From Rhynchonema sp. JSB1_4 (Eukaryota > Nematoda > Chromadorea > Monhysterida > Xyalidae), in the NCBI GenBank assembly GCA_030248065.1, contig JASAMV010005947.1:48268-112267 (forward strand): a DNA stretch of 64,000 bases, in the 5' to 3' direction. The notes below the pieces were generated by a model that saw only the letters and a program-made list of their open reading frames with translations, searched no databases and had not been told where the DNA came from. Positions 13,701 through 25,425 of this stretch are shown piece after piece. The first letter of the stretch is position 1; the number at the start of each line of letters is the position of its first letter. The translations under genes were made by a program, and so were the position numbers.

Positions 13701-16700
13701 AATCAATCACCAACATTGCCAATCGTCGATAGTTCGTGCAAAGATCGTGTGTTCAATTCGCCATCCGATGTCCATCCGCTGCTCGATTCCAGATCGATAA
13801 ATGGGCCGTATGATGACTGGGTGCACAAACCTGAATGTGCATTGTTGTGAGACAAGATGATCTCGTTCAACTGCAATCACACACCATTCAGTAACCAACC
13901 ACAATCATCGAAACTGACCAGTTTTGCCAGATTCGCTCACAGCTGCTGTGGTCACATTGGCTGTCAACGCACAACAATGTATGGATGACGGACGGTGGCA
14001 TTCGTTGGCACAATCGTTCAGTACGGTCATGAACGTGTGGAAAATCCTCAAGTGAAAATGGGCAACCGGCTTAGCTTGAGACACACGACCGTCCCGCTGC
14101 TGATACGGACTTCGAACATCAGAATAAGAAAACATTCGCTCAATGCACGTGGTCATGGTGGCTATACAGCACATTCTGTACATAAATGCTGGCTCACCTT
14201 TGAAACACACGCGATTTTGCCTCCAACATGTCGTGCTCAGACTGGTCGGCTTGTAACGGCAGGTCAATCAACACAACGTTCGCTGCCTTCATACATGCCA
14301 TGTCCAGATCACTGAACAACAATACGAGCATTCGAACCACTTGAATCAACAAGGCGGGCTGATCGCTAACCGATAGGCTTCGATCAGTTCGAGTGAACAG
14401 GACGATATAGCGCTGCTCGGATGACTCATCAACAGCCAATCGGTTAGATAATCAATCAATCGATTCCGGAATCGAATCTCGCTGTGCAGCAGCAGGTGGG
14501 CGCGACGTTGGATCACCTGTGCACAGCAGGTTGGTACTACACGTACATGCTCAACGAAATGAAATGACGTGAAATATGCTCTTAAAGAAAAAAGAACAGA
14601 CGAACGATGTCAATCAAGTAGCAGATTTTTGATCGGACCGCCAGGTTCCGAGCATTGGATTCAGTGAACCTCACGTATCTGCAATGGGTACACTGATAAT
14701 GGCAACTGTGTCTTGCATATGGAACACACAAGCGGTGGACGTGCCTGCAGACAGACACCAGGATCGGTTCGACACAAATGTTCGAAAACACCGATTTCGA
14801 ATGTCCGATCTTTGTCGGGTCCGACTGAAGTATGTTGCGCATTACATACACGACGTGCTCGAGATATTCGCTGTTTGCACGTGACAAGATCACCTGAAGT
14901 CGTGCACACGTAATCCACAACAGTACGAAAAGAAACTCGCTGCAGCTGTACTTCGTGTTAGACTCATATGAGATGAAATTACCAAAAAAACGCGCCGTCA
15001 ACACTCACATATCCGGATGCGTCAAAGAATTGGTCGGTGTAGGACTTGATCTGTTCGAACACGACCGCGTACAGCATCGGATTCAGTTCGTGACTGAGAA
15101 TTTCTTTGACGTGACGAATCACCTGTGGTTCGACCGTGTCTGCCTGTCGCAGCAAGGACAACAGTGCGTGCACGAATCTGCAAGCCAACTACGCCCATAT
15201 ATGTGATCAAAGCAACATCAACGTTTTTAAACAACGCACTGTGACACCGAACAGTACTGGTCCTGACAGTCGCCACGTGCCACTGCAACATCCATGCTCA
15301 CTGGGACAGGCATCGATGCCGTGCTGCTGAAACATCAGCCTGATGTTAGAAACAGCAATGATTGGAACACAGCAGCAAGCGATACAGGCATGCGTTACGA
15401 ACGTTGGTGACCGGACAGGAATGCCCATGTCGAAAACGCCACCCATCGAGCACAGAAATCCGGTCATATTCGCCCAACAGTTGACGATGTCCTGCGCATG
15501 AATAATAAATGGTAGATATCGATGTACAATGAAACAATGAGCAAAGCCTGACAACTGCGCTGTAACTGTCGGTTAAACACCAACCTCAAACTCATGATCC
15601 TGCACGGATGTCATGCGTCGCGGGTGCGTCAGTACGTGACAGAGTTGCTCGACCACCTGGATGTTCACATTATTGGACGGTATGCTCACATGAATGCTAC
15701 AATATGAACAAACCTGGAGACGTTCGTCCGATTTCGAGCCCGGGTAGGTGATCAAGTACTCGGTGAAACGCTCCCAGTGTCGAAACGTGTCCTCCCATGC
15801 CTGCGTTAAAAGTGTATTTCGAGATTTATAGCAAGTTGTCAGTTCGAACGCACATAAAGTTATTTACTGCACGTTTCGGGACAATTTCTACCCTGCTCGA
15901 AAGCAGACCACTTAAATCCATCAAATCGCAGCAAGTCACGCTATCTGGTCACCAAGCAACGTTTACGCACCCGTTCGGACGCCTCCGTGCATCGTCTGAA
16001 TCGACGCAGGTTTCGGCATATCGATTTCTGCAACGCCGCACGACCTGCAGCAAAAACACAACAATGCACAACAGTTGCGAAGTGACATTAAAAGTGAGAT
16101 TCATCACAGACCGGCAGTCTGTAGATTAGTGGCACCGGCGAGTTCGCTGTGCACTTCATAATCGAGCGGCATGTCGTCCAATGCACATCGTATTTCAGCT
16201 TCGTCGCACAGACATCGAAACAGCGACAGTGCCGCCAAGACGGCCTCGCTTTCCAACGACCACAGGTAGATGAAACAGACGGTCTGGACAAGCAAATGGC
16301 TATTGTCCACCAAAACGGGCTGCTTTGAGCCGTCTGGTTGCATGGCTAATCAATCGTCACTTATTTTTAAGTGTGTCCGCCAGCACGTCATTGCATGATT
16401 TGTTCACAATACGCTTCGCGCACAACCGCGCACGACACAAGCGCAACCCATCCAAATACGCCTGTCTGTTTACCTCCAGTTTGGCGGCTGCCTGTTTGCA
16501 AATTGGTTCCGAGCTGCCGAAGTTGGCGATTTCTCTGTTGTTCATGAGATATACGTTGCGATAGTTGAGTAGTTGTCGAAGCCAGCACAACACCGACGGG
16601 TAGTTGGCCAGTTGATGATGTAACAACTTTTGGCACACCGAATACAATAGTTGAGATCTGAGAAAAGGCAAAAGTAATGCATTGGGTCATGCGGTTTGCG

Positions 16701-19700
16701 CATAACAGAATGTTTAAAGTGCATGCAATTATGTAGCGTTGCACGCACCCGATGTACCAGAATGTCTGCATTGTAGTCCATGGTGATTCCGCATTCCAGT
16801 AGCGAATGTTCTCGACCTGATGCAGACAGAGCAGAGCTTCCATCGCCTCCTGTGCTATATCGTCCAGCCGGGATAACCCCAACAGCGACACTAACCTGAA
16901 AGTGCATACAACAAATGTACATGTGCATACACATGTATTATACTGTCAGTTTCATTCTTATATGAGCTTCTCAAAAGTGTTAACACACAAGTAGTAAGTA
17001 AGACGGTCCCTACTCGACAAAAAACAAAGTAGAGCACTCGTTCTAACACAAGGTTAACAACATCGACACTGCAGTAATATCAGCCAATTACAGTATATGG
17101 CAAGCACGTCATGGCCCATATTCGTTGATGTGAGTGTAATTGCGGGTGGATGTACAGACTGTGTGTGCATGTGTGTGTGATCATTTCATTCCGTTCCAGT
17201 ACATCCATCAGAATACCCAATAACTAGATGCACAGATGAGTGTGTGAGCGTGGGTGTTGCTGAGCAGGACGGATGGCTTCGGCGGCTTACATGCTGAATT
17301 TAATTACAGAACAGGCGGAAAACAACCCGGTGGATGTGACAGATTCAGTTTTTTCTCTTTAACTCGGTTTTTCTGTCGAGGCGCAATGTTCGGCGCCTTT
17401 GAGTGCAGACATGGTTTGTTCTAATCGGAAAATTAATGGCGTATTGAGAAGCGTATTTCTCAAGTAAAATCTCAAATGCACTCCAACCAATGACTTCAGA
17501 TTTCAAAACATGTACCAACAGATCAGATGACATAACATGTCAACCAACCCATTTATAAGTTCCCAAGTCGACGTGTTGTGCAGATCGTCGGAAGTGACCA
17601 AGTCTGATGTTGTATTTGACTGACAAGACTCGGGGTCTGCGCTTGTGTCCACCATCTAAAACTGACAAAATATGCTCGCATAATCATGAACACTGAATCA
17701 AGCAGTCGTTTGATCACGATCACCTGTTGCACGGGCCGTTCTTGCAGGAACAATATCGGTTGCCGGCACACCAGTCGTATCAACCAGAACAACAGTTTCC
17801 GTTGTACGACCGAGTCGTCCAACGCCGACGTCGATTGGGCTGTGACATTAGCGCTCGCTCGATCACGGAATCTGGTCGTTACGCGTTGCAAACTCTGTGC
17901 AAATCAACGTCATATTTTTGTTTTGGCTGCCAGCTCAAAAGAACGTATTAGCGAGGCACATTGGTACCATCCAGTCGAACCTTTGTAACGCCCAATGCCA
18001 TATGTCCCGTGGTGGTCGCACTGCTGCCAGCCACTGTCGAATAGCTGCTCGACCCCGCTTGTGTCACGCTTGACAGGGTTTCATTGAACAAATTTCGCAT
18101 GTCCTGACTGCGACTGTACAACATGTCAATGTGCGGCCACCATGGTAAACGCGGCTGTGATGCAAAAGTCAGTATACTCTGGTCTTGAACTAAGATCAGC
18201 TCAGCTTCAAGCGCCGCAAGATTACGTATAAAACCCATACCGAAGATAAACCCCGGATTTGAGCTTGTGTTTAGGCCGAAGTCCAAATTCAAGCTTGAAC
18301 ACCATTGTGATTGTGAGCGAGTTTTTGTAGCGCTCGAGCCTCAAATCTTTCAACAAAAAAAACAAACATTATTGGCTTAACCAACCTGAATAGCAATCCT
18401 GTAAAGTGCCTTGACAAGTACCAACTGAAAGAACGGATTCTGGGCGGTCAAACATGTGCGAAATGCGTCGTTGTCGTATTGCAGTCGAAACAGAGCCACA
18501 AATAGGTCGACCATTATATCGAGTTCAAGGCCGTCGCACGTCACACGAAACAGCGGCCGTTTCGGATTCAGGAGAACGGCTTTCAGATCGGCGATCATTT
18601 CCCTGACCATCGTGAACGTCAATACATTCGCGTAGAAACCACTCTGATTCAGGTATGTGGCCGAGCGAACCAGCGATACGCCTGCATTGTAAACGTTGTG
18701 GTTTCATAGTGATTATTAAAAATACCGTTGACGCCATTGAGTGAACAGCAACGTATTGTCATAGCAATCACTCACCAGCAATACAGGCCGCAGTCAGTGC
18801 ATTGGCATTGATCTGCATCGATTGTGTGTCCGACTGTCCGCTGGTGCCCATGCCAGATCGTTTCGATGTCAACGCGCCTTGTTGGACAACGGATCCAGCC
18901 GGATCACGACCCACTTGCAGATGTTGGCGGACAACGTCGAAAAACGCCTTCTGCAACGTGTACGTCGCTGCAAACCTTGTGCTCAAACATAAACACAGAC
19001 GGTTACACAATGGCGTGACAAACCTTTCTCAGATTCTCATCTGAAACGAATGTAACCGAACCAGCGAGGCAATGCTGGATTTCTTCGAGACTTTTCTGCA
19101 AAAAAGATCCAGCTTGAAGAAGTGTTTAGTACTTGCAATCAGATTATGAATCAAGCTCAGACGAACCGGCGATAACATCAACATGAGCATTTGCAGTGGC
19201 CAAACAATATGACGCCGTTTGAAACCATCAGCGTAGTGCTCTAGGCAGTCGAAAGTTTGATCACAAACACCTAAACATCAAATGAGAAGAGACTCCACTG
19301 GCGGTGTTTGGTTTTAAGCTAAACCGCGTTTACTTGTGAGTGCGCTGTTATTGTGTTGTTTGAGTTCCGCAAATTGTTCGGGATAACTGTCAATCCAATT
19401 CCAGATTACCTGCAAAGCACAGTTGCAGCCCCGTTTGGTTATATAAGCAACAGGTACAAACAAACATGACTTACACGTTCTCAATGACGCATAAAACCAT
19501 GCACTTAAATTAGTGATAGAAGCACAGTTACAAGACCGGGTGGGACAATTAGACAAATAAAAATAGTTTTAACTTTTATGCGTCATTGAGAGCAATAAAC
19601 CAACCAACTTACACGTTCTAAGGTCTGCAGTAAAGGTAAATCGCAGTCCTTCTTCAACGGACGATACAAGCAAACATCTGAACAAAAGAATGGTCGTATT

Positions 19701-21191
19701 TTACATCACGTTTGTAAAAGTAATGTTCACAAACGTGTTAATTAAAAACACGTTATGACGCGACCATTGTTTGTTGTCTGAATGCAAAATTGCACCTATA
19801 CATTTTATTGCACTTGAAAGGGAGGCAACGTGCACGTTTCCCAGTTTTTTAGAAACTTTTCCAGGAGCACATTGCACCTAACTTTTGGCAATCAGGTGCA
19901 AATGTAGTTCGGTTAGTGGCAATTACCATCAAAGTGGCTTCTGGATTGTACGAATGCATTGTTTTCAACTTGCACAAACCCCTCAGCAGTTCAATCAGCG
20001 ACTCCCGCGTGACGTGCATATGTTGAGCGATCTCAAAGTCCACACCACTGTCATTTGCCGCCGATGCGTCTTTGCTGCCGCTAGAATCGAACGCAGTCAG
20101 TGAGCGAATCCTGAAAAATAAGAACAAATATGCTTTTATTCTAAGAACGAACGAGATCGGTAATGCTACTTGACACAAATCAAGACCAACCGAGCACTCA
20201 ATCGTGCCTGCACAAACGCGGGATACACTTGACTCAGCCGGAACACAGCCCGCGACGCACGTTCTTTCAAACACAAGACTTGATTGTTGTCGGAAGACAA
20301 TTGCAGCAGCTGAAACGTTCATGTCCACAACTAACAGATTGAAGTAGCAATTGATTGGAAGCGAGGTTTGACCCTCTGAGACTGTGAATTGCAATTTGAA
20401 ACCAGTCACTCACTGCCGACATTTCCAACAACACAGTTTTGACGCGAGCCGACTCCTCCAATGTTGTGCCCGGCCGAACGGTTGCACATTCTAGGCATCG
20501 TTCAATGGTTACTAGTATTATACACTGCGACTCGAACAGGTCCGCTTGTGAACAGCTTCGCTAAAATGGAAATTGTTGGCATTTGAATGAAGTCGCAGGG
20601 TGACAGATTTGTTACAGTCGCGGTGTGTGTGTACAGTAGGGACAAGCCGGTTCGTGATCGCATGAGAAGGTTGAAAATGCATATTGAGAATATGCAAAGT
20701 AAAATTTATCAACGGCGCAGCCGTGATCCGGACTATTGAGGTGTCGCATCGTACCTACCATGGCGTTGACATTTTGCAACACTTGGATCAGTCCACCGAT
20801 CACAGAAAACTTTCCGCTGCTTGACACATTCACTAAACAATGTTGTGTGTGCTCGATTAGAACTCGCGCCTGTTCGCTGAGACGGCCAACTTTGACTGGC
20901 AGCTGCAACAGAAGGTACTGCTGTGCAGACGTGCACACTTGTCAAAAATTCAAGAAAGAAATAAGAAGAAAGACCAGAGAGAATAACATAAGCTTCACTC
21001 GCACAAAATGCGCTTTCTCAAAAGGTAAAAATTAAGCAGAAAAAATTCCGTAATTGGAGTTTCATCTTACCATTGTCACACCTTGATTTGCAGACCCTGG
21101 ACCAAATAATCAGACAAACCTGGTCCTCAAAACGCTGCATCAATGAGGTTAGCCACTCAATAGACTTTCCGGTGTTTGTAAAGTTTGCCAT
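1757..21191 (-). CDS. NF1: Neurofibromin (NF1), RasGAP, complete multi-exon gene
   Basis: Large cytoplasmic Ras GTPase-activating protein. The start is the ATG at 21191-21189 ([14 protein letters not shown]), matching the family N-terminus; the stop is at 1757-1759. Blocks in order along the minus strand: N-terminal helical repeats (about 20.9-17.5 kb; [15 protein letters not shown] near 19.4 kb); the segment with [15 protein letters not shown] near 16.85 kb; the central region with [12 protein letters not shown] near 15.45 kb; the GAP domain (about 13.2-11.6 kb); the SEC14-PH module (about 10.8-9.5 kb); and C-terminal repeats including [15 protein letters not shown] (8.5 kb), [12 protein letters not shown] (7.0 kb), [10 protein letters not shown] (5.95 kb), [17 protein letters not shown] (5.2 kb) and [12 protein letters not shown] (2.0 kb). 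Most introns are 50-150 bp; the larger ones hold MITEs. The C-terminal tail after GLWRFAGPF is short and Pro-rich, shorter than in vertebrates. Not every exon boundary was resolved. Confidence 0.93.
2699..2988. mobile_element. MITE, GTATAGGCAATCC family, copy 1 (NF1 intron)
   Basis: 290-bp element with terminal inverted repeats beginning GTATAGGCAATCC and continuing for about 27 bp (..GCTCATGGCAC). No coding capacity. A TA target duplication inside the terminal GTATAG is possible but not provable. It lies in a neurofibromin intron, in opposite orientation to the copy at 4250. Confidence 0.75.
3314..3341 (-). repeat. (CAA)n tract, predicted polyglutamine in NF1 C-terminal region
   Basis: Nine TTG triplets on the plus strand read as CAA codons in an open minus-strand frame that is Ser/Thr-rich on both sides. 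It falls where neurofibromin has its variable low-complexity C-terminal linker. Whether the tract is exonic is inferred from the open frame only. Confidence 0.5.
4250..4521. mobile_element. MITE, GTATAGGCAATCC family, copy 2 (NF1 intron)
   Basis: 272-bp copy of the same element as at 2699-2988, inverted, with the same terminal repeats and internal sequence. The pair could fold into a hairpin in the pre-mRNA across about 1.3 kb of the gene. Confidence 0.75.
8882..9426. mobile_element. TIR element with TTCGAAACGGTG ends (NF1 intron)
   Basis: Inverted ends GGTGTCTTCGAAACGG at 8882 and the complement of CCGTTTCGAAAATACCACC ending near 9426, with matching subterminal stretches. About 545 bp and no open frame. 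It is related to the 226-bp element at 25554-25779. Confidence 0.6.
9500..10835 (-). other. NF1 SEC14-PH module exons
   Basis: Exons encode [18 protein letters not shown] (near 10.65 kb), then after a short intron [16 protein letters not shown] and [15 protein letters not shown], the lipid-binding SEC14-like fold. [16 protein letters not shown] follows near 10.27 kb, and [14 protein letters not shown] near 10.0 kb leads into the PH-like part. Order and spacing follow vertebrate neurofibromin. Confidence 0.88.
11600..13230 (-). other. NF1 RasGAP-related domain exons
   Basis: Exons encode the catalytic GAP core. The arginine-finger codon is split by a 66-bp intron: the upstream exon ends at 12670 (..TTLF-AG) and the next begins at 12603 (A-GGC..), giving [16 protein letters not shown]. 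The second signature, [16 protein letters not shown], lies near 12.0 kb, preceded by [15 protein letters not shown]. Both the finger and the FLRxxxPA loop are intact, so GAP activity toward Ras is expected. Confidence 0.92.
16930..17540. other. NF1 intronic stretch, nothing recognised
   Basis: About 600 bp between neurofibromin exons. No homologous exon, no terminal inverted repeats and no open frame of note. Confidence 0.4.
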
Positions 21192-21639
21192 TTTCTTGTC
21201 GGAAGTTCCGTTGTGAACCGGCCGCCCGGCCGGCGGGCGAGGTAATCAAATTCGAGAGTAACACCTAAATCGGCTTCTTTTCATCTTTTCAGTTCTCACT
21301 GTACAGACCGGTGGACCGCTGACTGGTAATTTTGACTACGGTAGCTCTGGCACTGTCAGCATAGCTACCGCAACCCGTATCGTAATCCATTTCCGCAATT
21401 CCGGGGGCACTGTTTAGGTTTTTACGGTTAGTCTTAGTTACGGCGACTAACTGAAAAAAAACCGTTTTTTTCCGGAAAAATACGAAAAAAACCGTTTTTT
21501 CCGGAGCCCGGTAATTTTCGAAAATAAATTACCCGGAAAAATTACAGAACGGGTAATTTATGTTTATTTTTCCGAGAAAATGTGTTTTTTGGTATGAAAA
21601 TGGCGAAAAAGTTTTCTTGGGGTTCTCTGGCTCGGCACG

Positions 21640-21960
21640 AACCCCAAATTTCGGGCCCGGCCCGAATTTTTGGCTCAGATTTTAACCCAATTTTTGTCAT
21701 AATTTTTGCGATTTTTTGAACCTACTTTTTTGGTTGAAAATTCATTGTTTTCCATGAAGAAGTCGTCAGATAGACAATACCATGGTCACTTACTTGCCGA
21801 ATCCGTCAGAAATTTTAGTATTTTTGACAAAAAATCCCTACTTTTTCAGTAAAATAACTCACTTCAGAAGCTTCGGGCCGGGCTGCCCGGCCCGGACCGG
21901 CCCGACCCGAGCCAAAAGCCCAAAATCGCGAACCGGGCCGATTGCCGATTGCGACCTCTG
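21640..21960. mobile_element. hAT-like GGCCCGG element fragment
   Basis: Rich in CCCGGCCCG blocks and ending GATTGCGACCTCTG, the complement of the CAGAGGTCGCAATC end seen at about 33.7 kb. Same family as the complete element at 47145-47542. The left end was not found. Confidence 0.55.
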
Positions 21961-22174
21961 CTCTGCTGCTGCTCTGATCTTAAATCTTATTTTTGGACCA
22001 ACCGGTTTTAGTCTGGAAGTGAAAACTTGCATTTTTACAAAACCACGGTAACGGGACGGTCCGGTCCACTTTTTCCGTTTTGGTTGATTGAAGTCGAACT
22101 AAAGACGAACAATTGGTGCTTGTGCAAATGCCTAAGATACAGACAAGGTCACGGCACGAGCACGTGAAGCGCAC

Positions 22175-22697
22175 CAGTGTAGTACTTGGTCAGGGTGTTG
22201 ACGATAGACAGATTGGGACCCGAAATGTGTTGACGATAGATAGATGACCCAAGTCCAAAATCTGGGGGGGGAGGTTGGTCGACCCAAACTTGTTGACGAT
22301 AGATAGACGGTGGGGTACCCAAAAATCAAGGTGCAGTAAATTGGTGTGTAGCGCACGAAGTAGGTAATAATGTTTTATCAATGGAAATGTACCTAGAAGA
22401 AGTAAATTCACGAGTAGTGCGCGATTTTTTGCCTATTTATGGTAAAAAAACCAAACCTCCATATAATAGCTATTTTAGGCGATTTTCCGATGCCGATTTT
22501 AAGCCATTTTGAGTCAAAAATATTCAATTTGGGGTCGATTCTTGTTGACGATAGATAGATTGTTCCAAGAAGTTGTTGACAATAGATATTTTTTCCAATA
22601 GATGAGCCCATGAAGTTTTGACGATAGATAGATGAAATCAAAAAGTGTTGACGATAGATAGATGAATTTGGGGGTCATCCCCCAAGTTACTACCCTG
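22175..22697. mobile_element. hAT-like MITE with TTGACGATAGATAGAT arrays
   Basis: Ends CAGTGTAGTACTTGG and, inverted, CAGGGTAGTAACTTGG. The flanking octamers AAGCGCAC and AGGCACAC match at 6 of 8 positions, a decayed 8-bp target duplication. Both subterminal regions carry several copies of TTGACGATAGATAGAT or variants at irregular 25-40 bp spacing. A complete relative with perfect duplication lies at 61215-61651. Confidence 0.7.
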
Positions 22698-22900
22698 AGG
22701 CACACAGGGCACGTATGGCGTGGTGTAATGCGCAGTGCAGTGCAAGGCTGGCAGCCGGGACCGCAACGCAAGTGTGGAGACACGAGTTCTATTCCCCGTC
22801 AGGTCCATTTGATGAGGGTTGGAAGCCCAGGAGTGGGACTCCGACGTCACTGTGTGCTCCGATGATGACTCCGATAACAGCCAGGAGGGCGTTTTGTGTG
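22698..22900 (+). repeat. tRNA-derived SINE-like segment
   Basis: GGCGTGGTGTAATGCGC resembles a pol III A box, and CACGAGTTCTATTCCCC about 70 bp later resembles a B box, the layout of a tRNA-derived SINE head. It does not fold as a clean tRNA. It lies immediately beside the hAT-like MITE end. Confidence 0.4.
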
Positions 22901-23112
22901 TGACAAATTTAATTGTTCTGTTTCAAAGGTGAAGAGAGAGTAATGTGTTGTCGATAATAGAAGACCAGCCTGCGCCTTCTATAATACTTTCCTCCCGGAA
23001 AGTGCGCTTTGGATGACGTTGTGTCCCATGGCCAACAAACCAATGTGATCTTCTAGTGGCTCACACGGAGGATGAAATTTTACGCAAAATTTAACCACAA
23101 CACAGTGAACAA

Positions 23113-23538
23113 CTACACAAAAATGATGGGCAGAACAACGACCAGAAAATTAACTATCAGAATAGTGTTCCAACGAGAATGTTTCGAATTGGTCAGTCCA
23201 GTAGATCTGAAAGCGGCAGCTGCGGCCGTTTTACACCAGGGTCGTTCGTCTCCAGTCAGATTACAGCAGTCTTCGTCACGACAGCATTGCAGCATGCGCG
23301 AGTTGCGAGAGATCTGTTGTGACGAAGCAGAGTTGCTGTTGATTTTGTTCCGAGTTATGATAAACAATTACAATAAATTACCCTGCGGTGAATTCTGACG
23401 ATTTCCACTCACCATTTGCACACCGTAGCATTGCGTGTCGTACATGCTGCCAATCACTGCCCTTTGCGCCGTCTCATCAGCGTATTGCTCGGCACATGTG
23501 TACCGGATGGTTTGGTGCGTGACGTTGTTGTCGATCAA
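23113..23538 (-). CDS. Ly6/uPAR-like GPI-anchored surface protein, last two exons
   Basis: Two phase-0 exons: 23413-23538 (encodes LIDNNVTHQTIRYTCAEQ.. and ..QCYGVQM, followed by GTGAGT) and 23113-23313 (ISRNSRMLQCCRDEDCCN.., stop at 23113). CCxxDxCCN resembles the CCxxDxCN signature that closes a Ly6/uPAR three-finger domain. It is followed by a polar spacer and a C-terminal hydrophobic stretch (ILIVNFLVVVLPIIFV) that ends the protein, as in GPI-anchored members. The signal peptide and first cysteines must lie upstream (above 23,540) and were not resolved. An open minus frame at about 23,707-23,824 may be an earlier exon. Function unknown. Confidence 0.6.
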
Positions 23539-24092
23539 CTGCAAACGCGCAATAGAGACACGAAGATCACAAACAAGTATAGTCCAACCACGAACTCATG
23601 AGACGACTTATTTTGAAGTTGACTTGAACGGATCCAACAATGTTCCAGTTCCACGTATTTCGAAAAAAGAAAGAAAGAGAAACGCATGTATTTTTTAAAA
23701 ACACGCTTTCCACCTCGGTGCGTAAATTTCCGTTTGACTCCCAAAACAATTGTGTGTTGAACGATGTTGCTGTTCGCGTAAGCACGCAACAAATTGAGGT
23801 CGGCCAGCTGGAACTTGTCATCATGTCTCTCGGCTCAATCTCTTTCTTTTATTTGCGAAAACACGTGTAACCGGCGCATTTTTGAAACCGGCGCATTCTG
23901 GCCAAACAAGCTTTAAAAAAGTAGTCTCATGAGCACGTGGTTGGACTGTACGGAGGTTCAGGTCTGAAGCTGACATTCGCCTGCCTTGCGCATTGATTGC
24001 GCATTCACTTCCCTAATGGCCTGCTTTCCCAATTCCATGGATCAGCAGCATCATGACAATTCAAGCACATGTGTTCTAATTGTGTATTGATA

Positions 24093-24671
24093 TTGGTCGC
24101 ACAATGACCATATAAGAATTCATCAAATCAATCCTGATTTTCACGTTCAGTCACTCTTAACCACTGTGCTATTTGTGATTCTCACAAAACATTTTCAGCT
24201 GAAAATAATCCAGCAGAGCGCCCACGTTGCTGCGGGTCTAAAACATTTTGGTGACTGCATTCTTTGTGTGTGATCGCACAACGCAACGTCATTGCCCCGT
24301 CACTTTCCTGTTCTAGAAATCAGGAAAAAAATTTGACCAATTCTTATAGAGTCATTGTGCGACCAAGACCAATATCAAAGTTGGCTGAAGTTGGTATTGG
24401 TCGCACAATGACTTTATAAGAATTGGTCAAATTTTTTTCCTGAATCGTAAAGCGGGAAAATGACGGGGCAATGACGTTGCGTTGCGTGATCGCACACAAA
24501 GCATGTCGTAAAGAGAATGTTTCAGACCTGCGGCAACGTGGTTGATCTGCTAGATTATTTTCAGCTGAAAATGTTTTGTGAGAATCATAAATAGCACAGT
24601 AGTTAAGAGTGACTGAACGTGAAAATCAGGATTGATTTTGATGAATTCTTATATGGTCATTGTGCGACCAA
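24093..24671. mobile_element. Fold-back MITE, TTGGTCGCACAATGAC ends, TA target
   Basis: Nearly the whole 579 bp is an inverted repeat with arms of about 280 bp and centre near 24,386. Ends are TTGGTCGCACAATGACCAT and its complement, flanked by TA on both sides. The TTGGTCGCACAATGAC end is repeated in inner positions flanking the centre, so the element looks like two head-to-head units. Tc1/mariner-like non-autonomous ancestry is inferred from the TA. Confidence 0.75.
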
Positions 24672-24765
24672 TAACATTGGCATTGCTGCTGATCAAAACT
24701 CGAACGGCTTGTCTCATCTGCATGCGTCGACGTGCATGAAGAGAACTTCCGTGCCACCGAACCCT

Positions 24766-25186
24766 TCAGACATCGTATGGACATGCCCAGCCTACCCTGA
24801 CACAAAAGTGCTTTGTGCGACACGTGCCCACGTCCTGTTCGAACGTTCGTTGAACTTCGTTGCCATCGGTGTCGCGCAGAATCAACGAATTCGGCCCCGA
24901 AGCCGAAGCGATAGAGAATCGACCTGCAACAATTGATCGGCTACAACTTTTTTAGAGAGTCAATGGCAAAACATACGATTTGAAACACGACATTTGATCT
25001 CTGATTCCACCGATGGTTTATGCCATCGGGACAAAGCAGGAACTCACCGCCGGGATATCGTGAATTGGACAGATAGGTAGCAATCTTGGTGTACGCACAG
25101 TTGATGGGCGTCACATCCGTTGGACTTACGGCAGCAGCAGTTAATGTAAACAACACCGCCACTGCTACGATGCCAATTTGGGACAT
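24766..25186 (-). CDS. Small secreted protein with four cysteines (98 aa)
   Basis: Exon 1 is 25048-25186, exon 2 is 24766-24923; the donor GTGAGT and the acceptor TTGCAG give matching phase (G|GT). The protein starts MSQIGIVAVAVLFTLTAAA, a clear signal peptide with cleavage near AAAV-SP. An in-frame upstream ATG at 25210 would add eight residues. The mature part (about 78 aa) holds four cysteines, with ..GPNSLILRDTDGNEV.. in the middle and ..CPYDV at the end, enough for two disulphides. I recognise no family. The gene is divergent from a small ORF 54 bp away. A longer single-exon reading through the intron ends quickly and is rejected. Confidence 0.6.
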
Positions 25187-25239
25187 CTTGCACAGTGTTG
25201 TGATGTGCACTATGCCAACTTAAAAATCAAATCGGATGC

Positions 25240-25425
25240 TTGATGAATATCGAGAACGCTGTGGCAAAAGCAGCCAGAACCGGTCTTACCACTGGTGTCA
25301 CTGGGGACGCTGTCTGTTACCTGTTATCTCGTCGTATGGTCCCAGGCTTTGTAGACATTATCCAATCGTGTGTGCATCTGGTGGAAAACAAAACAAAGAA
25401 AAAGCTTGGCAGCCAGAGGCAGTAA
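25240..25425 (+). CDS. Short ORF, hypothetical
   Basis: Open frame starting MMNIENAVAKAARTGLTTGV, with a hydrophobic middle and a Lys-rich end (ENKTKKKLGSQRQ). It is divergent from the secreted-protein gene. A second frame overlaps it (25236-25529). Frame choice rests only on composition. It may be one exon of a small membrane protein or non-coding. Confidence 0.3.
   Translation: MMNIENAVAKAARTGLTTGVTGDAVCYLLSRRMVPGFVDIIQSCVHLVENKTKKKLGSQRQ

Noticed and set aside
22638..22865. Frames containing NRTRVSTLALRS-like peptide
   Set aside because: This lies across the B-box region of a tRNA-derived SINE-like segment, a common source of spurious peptides.
23072..23398. 108-codon plus-strand frame
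   Set aside because: Antisense to the Ly6-like exon, whose Cys pattern and C-terminal tail are more convincing.
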